Both the position numbers and the translations under genes were made by a program. A stretch of DNA of 64,000 nt from Methanobacterium sp. UBA176 (GTDB lineage: Archaea > Methanobacteriota > Methanobacteria > Methanobacteriales > Methanobacteriaceae): positions 25,007 to 89,006 of the forward strand of contig DAVZ01000042.1 of assembly GCA_002505765.1 (NCBI GenBank), written 5' to 3'. Shown here one piece after another: positions 27,527 through 38,973 of this stretch. Under the pieces are notes generated by a model, which ran no database searches, was not told the origin of the DNA, and worked only from the letters and a program-made list of their open reading frames with translations. How positions within the stretch are numbered: position 1 is the first letter of the stretch; every line of letters begins with the position of its first letter.

Positions 27527-28915
27527 TTAAATTTTATTAAAACCTATTTTCCAGTATAATGACGTAAATATACCCACAAAACATATTACAGTAAAAATCT
27601 TAAATATTGTCCTTACACTATCCAGTAAATTGAAATAAGTGTCTGGAGTAATCTGTACTTTCCCCATGAGTAATGAAAATACCAGCATAGCTATTCCAAA
27701 ACTTAAAATCTGTCCAATCATCCGCATTGAACTTATTGTCCCTGAAACAACACCATAATTCCTTTTTTTAACAGATCCCATTGTTACTTTAGTATTGGGA
27801 GCTGAAAAGAACGCAAATCCTGATCCAAGCACAAGAAGTCCTAAAATAACATAAGACAATTCTGTAAAAAAGCTTAAGGAAATGAAGAAAGAAAGGCCAA
27901 TCGTGGTCAATATCATCCCCATTGTAGCTAATATTTTTGGATCAATTATATCAGATAATTCTCCAGCAATTGGTGAAATCATAACCATCATAATGGGTAA
28001 TGGAAGCAATAAAAGCCCAGCTTCCTGGGGTGAATATCCCAAAAGATACTGTAAATAAAGACTTAATAAAAAAACAGCGCCAGCAGTAGTGCTATAGTTA
28101 ATGAGCGCTGTAAGGTTAGAAAAAGCAAAAATACTGTTTTTATTGAACAGTTTCATATCTAAAAGGGGCCTATCTACATTAATTTCTATTATAACAAAAG
28201 TTAGAACACCAATTACTCCTAAAATTGTTAAAGTTATCCCCCAAATATTTGGAATTATAGAAAATCCATATAATATCAAAAGAAGAGCCAGACTATAAGT
28301 AAAAGCCCCTTTCATATCGAATTTCTCCCCTTTACATTCAATCCATTCTCCTTTCAACCTAAGTAAAACAAATGAAATGATAATTAAGCCCAAAAGCAAA
28401 TTAAAAAAGAAAATGCTCCTCCATCCCAAATACTGAGTTATAATTCCACCTAAAAAAGGTCCAAGGGCAAGGCCAGCATAAACTCCAGCAGCATAAACTC
28501 CCAGAGCTTTTCCTCTTTCAGTAAACGGAAATACTGAAGTTAAAATGGCAACCCCTGTTCCAAATATCATTGCACTTCCAAGCCCCTGAAGTGCCCTGAA
28601 CATAATTAACGAATCTGCAGAAGTTGCAATACCCGAAAGAAATGAGAAAATGGTGTATACAATTATTCCACAGGTAAAAACCTTTTTTAACCCGTAAATA
28701 TCTGCAATCCTTCCAAATGGGAGGGTAAACATTGCTGATGTCAGCAAAAATGCAGTTGGAATCCAGCTTAATAAAATAGTATTAATTAAAAATTCATTTC
28801 CAATTGTGGGGAGTGCAATGTTTATAGAAGAGCCCATAAATGGTACTATAAAAGCAGCTAATGTGGCGGCAATTAATGCAGATGTTTTATTTGAATTATC
28901 TGTATTAATGGCCAT
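27527..28915 (-). CDS. MFS drug-efflux-type transporter (14-helix DHA2 family)
   Basis: The 462-residue protein is strongly hydrophobic with about 14 membrane helices. The motif A region is FGRIADIYGLKKVF between helices 2 and 3. The motif C-like GVYAGLALGPFLGG in helix 5 marks proton-antiport exporters. GAGGGGAAATT precedes the ATG. The substrate cannot be read; multidrug export is the family norm. It is the next gene after alaS on the same strand, 31 bases on. Confidence 0.88.
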   Translation of the reverse strand: MAINTDNSNKTSALIAATLAAFIVPFMGSSINIALPTIGNEFLINTILLSWIPTAFLLTSAMFTLPFGRIADIYGLKKVFTCGIIVYTIFSFLSGIATSADSLIMFRALQGLGSAMIFGTGVAILTSVFPFTERGKALGVYAAGVYAGLALGPFLGGIITQYLGWRSIFFFNLLLGLIIISFVLLRLKGEWIECKGEKFDMKGAFTYSLALLLILYGFSIIPNIWGITLTILGVIGVLTFVIIEINVDRPLLDMKLFNKNSIFAFSNLTALINYSTTAGAVFLLSLYLQYLLGYSPQEAGLLLLPLPIMMVMISPIAGELSDIIDPKILATMGMILTTIGLSFFISLSFFTELSYVILGLLVLGSGFAFFSAPNTKVTMGSVKKRNYGVVSGTISSMRMIGQILSFGIAMLVFSLLMGKVQITPDTYFNLLDSVRTIFKIFTVICFVGIFTSLYWKIGFNKI

Positions 28916-28945
28916 AATTTCCCCTCTAAGCCGGAGATAAAAAAA

Positions 28946-31660
28946 TTAATTTTGTTGAATTTCCTTCTTCAATTTGTTAAGTGCATGATCCAGAGCTTCT
29001 CGCATCTTTTCTGCTTTTGAACCGGCGCCCTGGGCAAGATTTGGTCTTCCGCCGCCGCCGCCGCCGAGAATTGCTGCAGCTTCCTTTATGATTTCGTTAA
29101 TTTTAATACCTGATTCAATGGCCTTACGAGACGAAGTTCCCACGATTTTACCCTCTAAATTACCTAAAAGTACCACATCAAATTCACCATCGTCGTCAGT
29201 GAGGTCTAAAGCCATTTTTTGCATTTCACCCATATCTGCATCGATAATATCCTCTAAAACCTTCAGATCACCGATTTGTTCGGCTTTACCAACTAGATTC
29301 TGTACCTTTAATGCGGCTATCCCACTTTTAAGCCTTTTTATTTCATTTTTAAAGCCTTTCCATTCGTTAAAGAACCTTTCACATGTTTTAGGGAGTTGTT
29401 CTACTTCAACCTTAAAAACTGCAGCACTTTCTTTTAATAAATTATCATTAGCCTGTATCGATATAACAGCTGCCTCACCAGCCGAAAATTCAATTCTCTC
29501 AACTCCATCCTGGATTCTTTCAGTCTTTGTGATCTTAATAAGCCCTATATCTCCAGTCATTGCACAATGAGTTCCTGCACATGCCTGCACATCCACATCG
29601 TCGATTTTTACAGTTCTTATGCTCATTCCAGGGACTACACCGCCCTGATATAAAATAAATCCATATTTTTTCTCGGCTTCAGCCCTGGCCATCCAGTTTG
29701 TAAAGACTGGACGATTTTCCATAACATATTTATTTGCAATACGCTCAATTTCCTGCAGCTCCTGGATCTTTATCCGCCTATAATGCGAAATATCGATTCT
29801 GGATTTTTTCAAGCCTTTTTGAGCTCCAGCCTGCCAGACATGGTCCCCCAAGACCTTTCTTGCAGCAGCGACGATTAGGTGAGTAGCTGTATGGTTCCTT
29901 GTTAATGCCTGTCGCCTTGAAATATCAATCTGACCCTTAATTATTTGGCCTTTATAAGGGTGAACTTTCTTAATATCTCCCTCATTTACGCTGTGTAAAA
30001 CTATATTATCGGCTTTTTCGGCGTGATGAACCCTTATCTTCTCTCCCCTGATTTTCAAATATCCAATATCTGAGGGTTGACCCCCACCTTCAGGATAGAA
30101 AAGAGTTTGGTCTAATATAATGTTATTTTCATAAATTCCAATTACATGAGCCTCAAATTCTGTTTCAAAAGATTTTTTATGGAACAATAAATCTGTAGCA
30201 GGAAAATCAAGCCCAATTTCGGATTTTTCTTCCTGGGCTTCTTCCTCATGTTCATTGGCAATTAAAGTATAAAAATTATCGGGAACGTTAGCATTAAAAT
30301 TTTTTTCTGTCGCAATTTCATCTACTGTTTCAGGTGGAATTCCATGGGATTCATAAAGTTCCTTAAGGGTTTCAAAGGGCATTTCATTAATATTTTTTTT
30401 CTTAAGTTTTCTAATGCTTCTTTTAACGAGTTCTCTACCTTTTGAAACTGTTTTTTCGTACCTTTTATCTTCCAGATTAATAATGTTAAGTATATGATCC
30501 TGATGCTGCCTGATTTCCGGATATGTTTTTGATAATAAGTCAAGCTGAATTTTCACTATATCTGCTAAGGATTCTTTTAATCCAAGGTCTTTAATGAACC
30601 TGATTGTTCTTCTTAAAACTAACCTTGCCAGATATCCTTCTTTAACATTTGATGGGATTACTCCATCGGCAAGCATGAATGCAAGGCACCTTGTATGGTC
30701 TGCAATTACGTATATTGCTTCCATTGGCTTTGTAGATTCTTCAAGCTCTTCTAATGGGATATTAAGCCTTTTAGCTACTTTAGATCTTAATGCTCTTAGA
30801 TCTGCAAAGGTTTCAATGTCCATCATCCCTGCAACCTGAGCATTTTCGGCTAAAATTCTTTCATCCACTTCAACTCCTGAAAGATCCTTTAATTTTTTGA
30901 TCACTGGTCCAAAAGAAGCATCATAAGCCGTAGGGGTTCCCTGTGATATCCAGGAAAACCTTTCAAGTCCGTATCCAGTATCAACAATGGTAAGTGGAAT
31001 TTCTTCGTATTTTCCGCCGGGAAGTGTTTTATATTTTATAAAAACAAGAGTTGCAAGTTCTACTCCTCTAACACAGACTTCATAACAGGGACCTGCGTTT
31101 CCACCACCTTCCCACCACGATTCAATAAAAGTAATTTCTTGAGGATCTATCCCGATATGTTTTATAAAGTCGTGACAGTATTTTACTGTCTCATCTTCCC
31201 AGTAAATCTGTTCTTTATCTGAATTAAACGCGTGATGCCCACCCATTGTAAAACATGTCATGTGTCTACCGGTTCTTCCGACATTATCCACATCATTAAG
31301 CCTTATTGAAGGTTGAGCTACTACTAATGGGTTTGCAGGAGGATCAACTGCACCTGATGTGACCCACGGTTGAAAATCGTAGATTGATGCTCCGACTAAA
31401 AAAACGTCGTCTCTCCATCTTTTTGCAAGAACTGGATACCTCTTAATTGGTGTGTGGCCATTTCGTACAAAAAAATCCATAAATGTTCTCTGGATTTCAT
31501 TGAGGTCGTATTTTTGTTCTGTAGCTGGATTTCCAATGAATTCATATTTATCACACGGAGCATCTCCACAAGTGTTTCTGTCTCTTATAGACCAAAAATC
31601 GCTTCCACAAGTAATACATGTTTTTTTTGTATATCCGAGTTCTTCAAGCTGGCGAGACAT
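28946..31660 (-). CDS. alaS: Alanyl-tRNA synthetase, archaeal type
   Basis: The start at ATG 31660 (MSRQLEELGYTKKTC) matches archaeal AlaS; an ATG three codons upstream is also open. The N-terminal zinc region (CITCG, then CGDAPC) is followed by the class II core with MGGHHAF. The editing domain has HTATHL and the zinc ligands CAGTHC. The C-terminal part holds the glycine-rich GGGGGGRPNLAQG of the C-Ala/DHHA1 domain. The 904-residue length is typical. It ends the ribosomal stalk operon, as in many Euryarchaeota. Confidence 0.97.
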   Translation of the reverse strand: MSRQLEELGYTKKTCITCGSDFWSIRDRNTCGDAPCDKYEFIGNPATEQKYDLNEIQRTFMDFFVRNGHTPIKRYPVLAKRWRDDVFLVGASIYDFQPWVTSGAVDPPANPLVVAQPSIRLNDVDNVGRTGRHMTCFTMGGHHAFNSDKEQIYWEDETVKYCHDFIKHIGIDPQEITFIESWWEGGGNAGPCYEVCVRGVELATLVFIKYKTLPGGKYEEIPLTIVDTGYGLERFSWISQGTPTAYDASFGPVIKKLKDLSGVEVDERILAENAQVAGMMDIETFADLRALRSKVAKRLNIPLEELEESTKPMEAIYVIADHTRCLAFMLADGVIPSNVKEGYLARLVLRRTIRFIKDLGLKESLADIVKIQLDLLSKTYPEIRQHQDHILNIINLEDKRYEKTVSKGRELVKRSIRKLKKKNINEMPFETLKELYESHGIPPETVDEIATEKNFNANVPDNFYTLIANEHEEEAQEEKSEIGLDFPATDLLFHKKSFETEFEAHVIGIYENNIILDQTLFYPEGGGQPSDIGYLKIRGEKIRVHHAEKADNIVLHSVNEGDIKKVHPYKGQIIKGQIDISRRQALTRNHTATHLIVAAARKVLGDHVWQAGAQKGLKKSRIDISHYRRIKIQELQEIERIANKYVMENRPVFTNWMARAEAEKKYGFILYQGGVVPGMSIRTVKIDDVDVQACAGTHCAMTGDIGLIKITKTERIQDGVERIEFSAGEAAVISIQANDNLLKESAAVFKVEVEQLPKTCERFFNEWKGFKNEIKRLKSGIAALKVQNLVGKAEQIGDLKVLEDIIDADMGEMQKMALDLTDDDGEFDVVLLGNLEGKIVGTSSRKAIESGIKINEIIKEAAAILGGGGGGRPNLAQGAGSKAEKMREALDHALNKLKKEIQQN

Positions 31661-31745
31661 AATAATCATTATAAAGATTATAATTTTAATAAATTAAAAA
31701 TAAAAAAATAGTGGAAAGCCAATTTCTTGGCTTTAAATTCAGGGA

Positions 31746-32057
<312 letters not shown>

Positions 32058-32067
32058 ATGATCACCT

Positions 32068-32185
32068 CAAATTCTTTGAATGATTTCCTCAACCTGTGCC
32101 TTCGAACACATGTGTTCAGGCATTCGAAATCAGAGATTTCGAAAGGTTCGGAAATTAAAAATTTCCTCAACCTCAATAATTTCAA
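32068..32185 (-). repeat. Stacked palindromes between the P0 and P1 genes
   Basis: Exact modules include GAACACATGTGTTC (32104-32117), TTCGAAATC-3-GATTTCGAA (about 32123-32143) and GAAATT-3-AATTTC (near 32151-32165). The first two are close copies of modules at 8978-8992 and 8954-8968. The element lies within the ribosomal transcript, so it is probably transcribed and folded. Confidence 0.65.
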
Positions 32186-32201
32186 TTTAAAATCCAATTT
32201 A

Positions 32202-33209
32202 TTAGCCAAACAAGGCACCAAGCCCTGCTGCAGCTTCCTCTTCTTTGTCTTCTTCCTCTTCTTCTTCATCTTCTTTAGGTTCTTCTTTTTCTTCCTCTTT
32301 AACTTCAACGGCCTTTGGGCGTGATTTCAGTTTTTTCAGAAGTTCATCATCAAGTGCTTTATCATTTATGCCTGATAAATCAGATGCTAATGCTAACATC
32401 TGAGAGTAAGCCTTGGATAACAGTAAATCTATTGTTTTAGATGTGAATATTTCAGCATTTAATGCCAGATTAATTGCTTTAGCTTGAGCATTCTGTATTA
32501 TTATCGGCATAGCTTCTTTAGTGTATACAGACGCGTTTACTGATAAATTCAATGCCTGAGAAAATGCTTTTTGTACATCAAACAGTGTTTTCTCCTCATC
32601 TATTGTTAGAAGGTCAGAAGTATATACCGTCTCGTCTTCATAAGCCGCTAACAGGTCAATTCCAACTTCCATTGGCTGGATATCCAGCCTGGTAAGAATA
32701 CCTGCAACATCTCGAGGTACTGCTTCTCCCTCAGCAACAATTACTTTATCCTTGGTTATAACAATTTTTCCCTTCTCAATTTTTGCAGGAATACCTGCTT
32801 TTTGAAGTTCTCCAAGAATAGGGCCCGGATTAAAAGCAGTATCTCCTTTAGGCACTACAATGTCTGATGGAGCTATGCTTCCAGCCTTCGCTGGTGCTGC
32901 AGTTTTACTGGCTTCAAGAATCTTGAAGAGTTTAAAGGGGTTCATATCTGTAAAGATCAATGCTGGCTGACCTTCCATATGCTCTCCCAGTACATCTATA
33001 TTAGATTTTTCAGATTCACTTAAAGCTAAGCTCATCAACGTCTTTCTTGACATTTTAATGACCGTAGTATCCTTAAGGTTTTGTCGCATTTTCTGGAGCT
33101 GAGGGGCTGGTATATCAGCCAGATTAGCCATACCCACAACACTATGAGTTCTAATAAGTTCTTTGAGGTCATTCACCTCTTCTTTTTTCCATTCAGCAGC
33201 ATGAGCCAT
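32202..33209 (-). CDS. Ribosomal protein P0 (uL10)
   Basis: The 335-residue protein has the rRNA-binding N-domain (AAEWKKEEVNDLKELI), the archaeal insertion domain, helical spines that bind P1 dimers (several NLALNAEIF-type repeats) and an acidic tail ending GLGALFG. Its ATG overlaps the L1 stop codon by one base, indicating coupled translation. Function: base of the GTPase-activating stalk. Confidence 0.97.
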   Translation of the reverse strand: MAHAAEWKKEEVNDLKELIRTHSVVGMANLADIPAPQLQKMRQNLKDTTVIKMSRKTLMSLALSESEKSNIDVLGEHMEGQPALIFTDMNPFKLFKILEASKTAAPAKAGSIAPSDIVVPKGDTAFNPGPILGELQKAGIPAKIEKGKIVITKDKVIVAEGEAVPRDVAGILTRLDIQPMEVGIDLLAAYEDETVYTSDLLTIDEEKTLFDVQKAFSQALNLSVNASVYTKEAMPIIIQNAQAKAINLALNAEIFTSKTIDLLLSKAYSQMLALASDLSGINDKALDDELLKKLKSRPKAVEVKEEEKEEPKEDEEEEEEDKEEEAAAGLGALFG

Positions 33210-33847
33210 TAGATCACCCTCGCTACTGGACCCATGGTTGTTTTTATATACATGGATTTTATCTGGTTTCTTCCTTTCTCCAGTTTTCTATCTAAAATTC
33301 CGAGCACCGCTTCCACATTATCTGCAATTACCTCATCTTCCATGTCCTGAGAGCCAACAATTGCCTGGATAACTGGTTGATCTTTTATTCTTACTTTTAC
33401 TGTATTGTTGAGTCTTTCCATTATTGGATCTGGTTTAATAGTTGCTGGAACTGGTTTCGGCATCTTTTTTCGAGGCCCAAGAACTGGTCCTAAAAATCTA
33501 CCCACCTGGGGCATCATATCTGCCTGTGCAACAAAAAATGTATATTCGTTGGCCATTTTCTTGGCCTTTTTCCGATTCTTTCCAAGATCTTCTAAATCTT
33601 CTTTGGTGATTACAAGATCTGCACCGGCATTTTTTGCCTGAACTGCCAGTTCACCGTCTGCTATAAAGGCAATTTTTATGCCTTTTCCACGTCCATTTGG
33701 AAGGAAGACTTCTTCATCAAATCTGTTTTCTGGTTTTTTCACGTCTAAATCTTTGATGTTTATAACAACATCCATAGACTGTGTGAAGTTTCTCGGCCTG
33801 GATTCACTCTTAGCCTTCTTCACCGCTTCCAATATCTCTTGATTCAT
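33209..33847 (-). CDS. Ribosomal protein L1 (uL1)
   Basis: The ATG at 33847 lies at good distance from GGAGG; a TTG one codon upstream is also open. The 212-residue protein shows the two-domain L1 pattern with GRFLGPVLGPRKKMPKPVP and the C-terminal YIKTTMGPVARV. It forms the L1 stalk near the E site. In methanogens L1 can repress its own operon by binding mRNA; such a site was not resolved here. Confidence 0.97.
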   Translation of the reverse strand: MNQEILEAVKKAKSESRPRNFTQSMDVVINIKDLDVKKPENRFDEEVFLPNGRGKGIKIAFIADGELAVQAKNAGADLVITKEDLEDLGKNRKKAKKMANEYTFFVAQADMMPQVGRFLGPVLGPRKKMPKPVPATIKPDPIMERLNNTVKVRIKDQPVIQAIVGSQDMEDEVIADNVEAVLGILDRKLEKGRNQIKSMYIKTTMGPVARVI

Positions 33848-33912
33848 CAAATTCCTCCATGAACTTCTTTGATAAAAAGTTCACCATAATCAGTTAATTA
33901 AATGGATAAAAA

Positions 33913-34841
<929 letters not shown>

Positions 34842-34888
34842 AATATCACTTACCTAAATCCTTTGAAATAATTTTTAATGGATTAATA

Positions 34889-35074
34889 TTATAGAAAACC
34901 AATTAGTTGTGCTGCTAATGTAATTATAAATCCTATAACTCCTATTATTATAATTCCTATTCCCGTAATTTTTGCTACATTTTGATATTCATCCCTATCT
35001 GGTCTTTTGGATATATACAGTACTCTTCTGCACTGTTTTATAAATTGGGAGATAGATTCACTATTTAAATTCAT
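34889..35074 (-). CDS. secE: Protein translocase subunit SecE (Sec61 gamma)
   Basis: The 61-residue protein has an amphipathic N-terminal helix (SISQFIKQCRRVLYISKRPDRDEY) and a single C-terminal membrane helix (IGIIIIGVIGFIITLAAQLIG), the standard archaeal SecE layout. It clamps the SecY channel. It is the first gene after ftsZ on the same strand. Confidence 0.95.
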   Translation of the reverse strand: MNLNSESISQFIKQCRRVLYISKRPDRDEYQNVAKITGIGIIIIGVIGFIITLAAQLIGFL

Positions 35075-35269
35075 AAAAATACCTGCTTAAATCCTAAAGA
35101 ATAAGTTATTAAATAAATTAATGTGATAGAATAATATATTTTCTAAGTTATTCTATATAAATGGTAGTAGTTTATTTTCCTTATGAATTTATAAACCTTT
35201 TCATTTTTATAGATAACCAAAACTAGCCATGATAGAGAAAGTCCTATGGTGTTTTTAAAATTCGCAGGA

Positions 35270-36421
35270 TTAGAAAACACCATCTATAAATTCTTCTAAA
35301 GCTGATTCTTTAACTGGATCTTTAGTTTCCTCTTCCATATATTCGCGTTCTGGAGGTACACCGAATATATGAGGTGATTTCACTCCAGCAACTACAAGAG
35401 TTGTTCTTATAACATTCTGGAGTTCTTCCTGTATCTGAGTACCCCAGATTATGTTTGCATCTGGATCTAATTCATCAGCAACTATCTGAACAATCTTTTC
35501 AGCCTCATGTAATGTTAAATCTGAGCTTCCTGATATGTTTATCAGAGCACCTTTAGCATTTGAGATATCAAGATCAAGTAATGGGCTGTTTAATGCTTCA
35601 TGAACTGATTCTATTGCTCTATCACCTGATTCAGATTCACCCATACCTATCATTGCCATTCCAGACTCTTTCATTATGCTTCTAATGTCTGCAAAGTCAA
35701 GAGCTACAAGGCCAGGTTTGGTAATGAGTTCGGTTATTCCCTTTACAGCTCTACCTAAAAGTTCATCAGTAACCATAAATGCTTTGTTTATTGGTAGATT
35801 AGGTGCTACCTCAAGTAATTTATCGTTAGGTATTACAATAACAGTATCTGCAGATTTTTGAAGCTTATCTAGTCCTTGTTCAGCATTCTCACGTCTTCTA
35901 AGACCTTCAGCGCTGAAAGGCATTGTTGCAACAGCAATTGTTAATGCACCAATTTTCTTGGCTAAGTTTGCAATAACTGGAGCAGATCCTGTCCCAGTAC
36001 CTCCCCCAAGACCGCAGGTTACGAAAACCATGTCGGCCCCTTCTAGCCTTTCCTTTATCTGTTCTTCGCTTTCTTCAGCGCTTTGTTCGCCTATCTCAGG
36101 TATACCTCCGGCGCCAAGTCCACCACATGTTCCTTTACCTATCAATATCTTCAGATGTGAGTTTGAATAAAAAAGATCCTGGGCATCAGTATTCACACTA
36201 ATTGTGTCTGCTCCCTCTATTCCAATTTCCATTAACCTTGAAACAGTATTATTTCCAGCTCCCCCAGTTCCAACAACCAATATTTTAGCCTTACTTTGTT
36301 CTATGATATCCTGTAAATCATTGTTAATATCTGTCATATTGATGCTATTTTGTATGTCTCTAGGTCTTCTCTCTCTTCTCACTTCTGATTCTTTTAATGT
36401 ATTATTTATAAGAGATTTCAA
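35270..36421 (-). CDS. ftsZ: Cell-division tubulin FtsZ
   Basis: The 383-residue protein starts at a TTG after GGTAGGAA. A variable 40-residue N-terminus precedes the GTP-binding VVGTGGAGNNTVSRL. The tubulin signature is GGGTGTGSAP near residue 140. The catalytic T7 loop region lies in the LALDFADIRSIMKESG segment. It polymerises into the division ring. Its position upstream of secE-spt5 is typical for Methanobacteriales. Confidence 0.97.
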   Translation of the reverse strand: MKSLINNTLKESEVRRERRPRDIQNSINMTDINNDLQDIIEQSKAKILVVGTGGAGNNTVSRLMEIGIEGADTISVNTDAQDLFYSNSHLKILIGKGTCGGLGAGGIPEIGEQSAEESEEQIKERLEGADMVFVTCGLGGGTGTGSAPVIANLAKKIGALTIAVATMPFSAEGLRRRENAEQGLDKLQKSADTVIVIPNDKLLEVAPNLPINKAFMVTDELLGRAVKGITELITKPGLVALDFADIRSIMKESGMAMIGMGESESGDRAIESVHEALNSPLLDLDISNAKGALINISGSSDLTLHEAEKIVQIVADELDPDANIIWGTQIQEELQNVIRTTLVVAGVKSPHIFGVPPEREYMEEETKDPVKESALEEFIDGVF

Positions 36422-36615
36422 TTCCTACCCCCACAGCCAATGTTGTTAAATTTATTTGTGGTATTGTAATAACTTGTATTTAAAAGCAACGGTTATATCA
36501 CTCATAATTTCCATCTTACAAATAATTTTTTGGTTTTTTTCAAAGAAAAGTGGGTAAAATAGCATTAATTAATATAATATAATATTAAAGTATTAATTTA
36601 TTTAACTCACTTAAA

Positions 36616-37179
36616 TTAAGATCTGGGCATGGCAATGATTTCTTTAATTTGGAGATCGAAAAAATTACTCATATTGGCAGCTTTTAAAACTACTGCAGCA
36701 TCTACACCCCATGCTGTTCCTCCAATTGCTATTATTTCTTCATCTACAGGAATTAAGCCGGCGTCTGCAGCCATAATACTGATTTCCACACAAACTTTAA
36801 TTCCCTGACCAAATAACCTCAATGTTGCTGCTATTATTTCTACAGGAGTTATACCACCAAATTTGTTTGAAATACCCCTTCCAACACCGCTGAGCGCATG
36901 GGATCCGGTATAAAAGGTAATATTATTTTCTTTGAGTTTTTCTATATTTTCCCGAGTTATTTCAAGCTTTCCTTTTTCTTTAAAACCTGCATGATGAGTT
37001 ATACTAACTATTTCTACATCTTCTATTGCTTCACGTAGTTTTAATGCGCTTTTTCCAGATACAGATGCAATAACGATTGTTTTTATTCCTAATTCTTTTT
37101 TTCTTTGCTTTACAAGTTCGATCACTTTATCTGTATTTTCTGCTCCTTTATTTTCAAAATAATTAATGGTTTTTTCCAT
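36616..37179 (-). CDS. Pyruvate kinase alpha/beta-domain-like protein
   Basis: The 187-residue protein resembles the stand-alone C-terminal domain of pyruvate kinase, without the catalytic barrel. It opens with MEKTINYFENKGAENTDKVI and has SVSGKSALKLREA and IGGTAWGVDAAVVLKAAN. Such proteins are conserved in methanogens. They may bind a phosphorylated ligand, but no activity is established. GGTGATTGT precedes the ATG. Confidence 0.85.
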   Translation of the reverse strand: MEKTINYFENKGAENTDKVIELVKQRKKELGIKTIVIASVSGKSALKLREAIEDVEIVSITHHAGFKEKGKLEITRENIEKLKENNITFYTGSHALSGVGRGISNKFGGITPVEIIAATLRLFGQGIKVCVEISIMAADAGLIPVDEEIIAIGGTAWGVDAAVVLKAANMSNFFDLQIKEIIAMPRS

Positions 37180-37354
37180 ACAATCACCAGATTCCTTTAA
37201 GGATAATTAATCACTTTTTAAATCACCATTTCAATATATATTTTAAGATATATAACAAATTTTATATAAATAAGGGGACAAAAAAAGACTATATTCAAGT
37301 TAGAGAATTGGAATAATTTTATTTTAAAGGATGAATTCCTGAAAAGGTGACATA

Positions 37355-38131
37355 ATGAAAGCATTTGACTTTATCACTTCAGATAGAACCTTTAAACCCC
37401 GAAAAAATGGAATTACAATGATGTTAGATAAGGGGATGGGTCTAAATGCTGTGGAAGATTTAATGGAAGTTTCTGGCGAATATATTGATTTAGCCAAGCT
37501 GGGTTGGGGAACATCGGCCTTACATAAGAGAGAACTTATAAAAGAAAAAAATGAATTATATTTTTCCTACGATGTGAATCCCTATCCTGGCGGAACGCTG
37601 TTTGAACTTGCATTTATGAAAGATATGTTATCTGAATTTTTAGATGAAGCTGATAAGTTAGGGTTTAAAGCTATTGAAATTTCTGACGGTTCTACAAACA
37701 TATCAAATGAAGATAGATTAGAAGTGATATCCCAGGTAAAAGAAAATGGTTTTCTGGTTATAACAGAGGTTGGAAAAAAGGATCCAAATGAAGATCATAA
37801 TTTAAACATTGATAATAGAGTCAATATAATTAATTCAGATTTAAAAGCTGGTGCTGACAGAGTGCTGATTGAAGCGCGTGAAGGAGGGAAAAACCTGGGC
37901 ATTTATGACGAATGCGGAAATGTTAAGGAAGATGAACTGGAACATATGATAAAAAAGACTGATAAGAATAAGTTGATCTGGGAAGCCCCTCTTAAAGGTC
38001 AACAGGTTTATTTGATTTTAAAATTTGGATCAAACGTGAATTTAGGAAATATTGCACCTGAAGAGGTAACAGCACTTGAAACAATTAGGCAAGGGCTTAG
38101 AGGGGACACTTTAGGAAAGGTGAATCTTTAA
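37355..38131 (+). CDS. comA: Phosphosulfolactate synthase ComA
   Basis: ComA adds sulfite to phosphoenolpyruvate, the first step of coenzyme M synthesis in Methanobacteriales. The 258-residue TIM barrel shows ITMMLDKGMGLNAVEDLME, KLGWGTSAL, YDVNPYPGGTLFE and FKAIEISDGSTNIS, all family features. AAGGTGACATA precedes the ATG. The stop codon overlaps the ATG of the ABC ATPase gene, so the two are translationally coupled. Confidence 0.95.
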   Translation: MKAFDFITSDRTFKPRKNGITMMLDKGMGLNAVEDLMEVSGEYIDLAKLGWGTSALHKRELIKEKNELYFSYDVNPYPGGTLFELAFMKDMLSEFLDEADKLGFKAIEISDGSTNISNEDRLEVISQVKENGFLVITEVGKKDPNEDHNLNIDNRVNIINSDLKAGADRVLIEAREGGKNLGIYDECGNVKEDELEHMIKKTDKNKLIWEAPLKGQQVYLILKFGSNVNLGNIAPEEVTALETIRQGLRGDTLGKVNL

Positions 38132-38901
38132 TGATAGAAGAAATAACAATCATTGGAGGTTACGACAAGCAAGGAAATAAAGAACCTGTAGAGAAGGTCA
38201 TAATTAAAAAAGGGGAAATTTTCGGAGTTGTAGGTCCAACAGGAAGCGGTAAAAGTTCACTAATTGGCGATATAGAACAGCTCGCCCAGGAAGATACGTT
38301 TTCAAAGAGAAAAATCCTTGTAGATAATAAAGAACCCAGTTACGAAGACAGGACCAATCCCCGAAAAAAAATGGTTGCCCAGCTTTCCCAGAACATGAAT
38401 TTTCTAGCAGATATGAGCGTTGGTGATTTTTTAACCCTCCATGCTAAATGCCGCGGAGCAAGCAATAAATGTGTTAACGCAGTTGTTGAACTTGCAAATA
38501 CCCTTACAGGAGAACCTATTAAAAATGAGCATGAACTCACCATATTGAGTGGGGGACAGTCCAGAGCCCTTATGGTGGCTGATGTGGCAATTATAAGCAA
38601 TTCACCAATAGTATTAATTGATGAAATCGAAAATGCAGGTATAAGGAAACACGATGCCCTTAAAGCCCTTGCAGGACACGGGAAAATAGTCATGGTTGTA
38701 ACTCACGACCCTGTACTTGCCTTAATGACAGATAAAAGGATTGTTATGAAAAATGGGGGTATGCAGAACGTTGTGCATACCAGTGAAAAGGAAAAACAAA
38801 TATCTGAAAAATTGAACAAAATAGATGAATTAATGCTTAATTTAAGAGATAGAGTAAGAAATGGAGAGATACTGGAAGAAATAGAACATATTGAGATTTA
38901 A
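38131..38901 (+). CDS. ABC-type ATPase without membrane partner (comA-linked)
   Basis: The 256-residue single ABC domain has Walker A GPTGSGKSS near residue 36, signature LSGGQSRALMVADVAI, Walker B IVLIDEIENAG and switch VTHDP. No permease is encoded nearby. The Walker B region (DEIENAGI) departs from transport-type DEPT. It is therefore more like a soluble mechanochemical or maturation ATPase than an importer. It overlaps comA by one base and is followed by a GTPase-like and an Fe-S protein gene. The family role is unknown to me. Confidence 0.8.
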   Translation: MIEEITIIGGYDKQGNKEPVEKVIIKKGEIFGVVGPTGSGKSSLIGDIEQLAQEDTFSKRKILVDNKEPSYEDRTNPRKKMVAQLSQNMNFLADMSVGDFLTLHAKCRGASNKCVNAVVELANTLTGEPIKNEHELTILSGGQSRALMVADVAIISNSPIVLIDEIENAGIRKHDALKALAGHGKIVMVVTHDPVLALMTDKRIVMKNGGMQNVVHTSEKEKQISEKLNKIDELMLNLRDRVRNGEILEEIEHIEI

Positions 38902-38973
38902 TTTAAAAATCCACAATCCATTTAGTTTCTTATTAAAATTTGATATTGAATTACATCAAATGGGCTGATTTAT

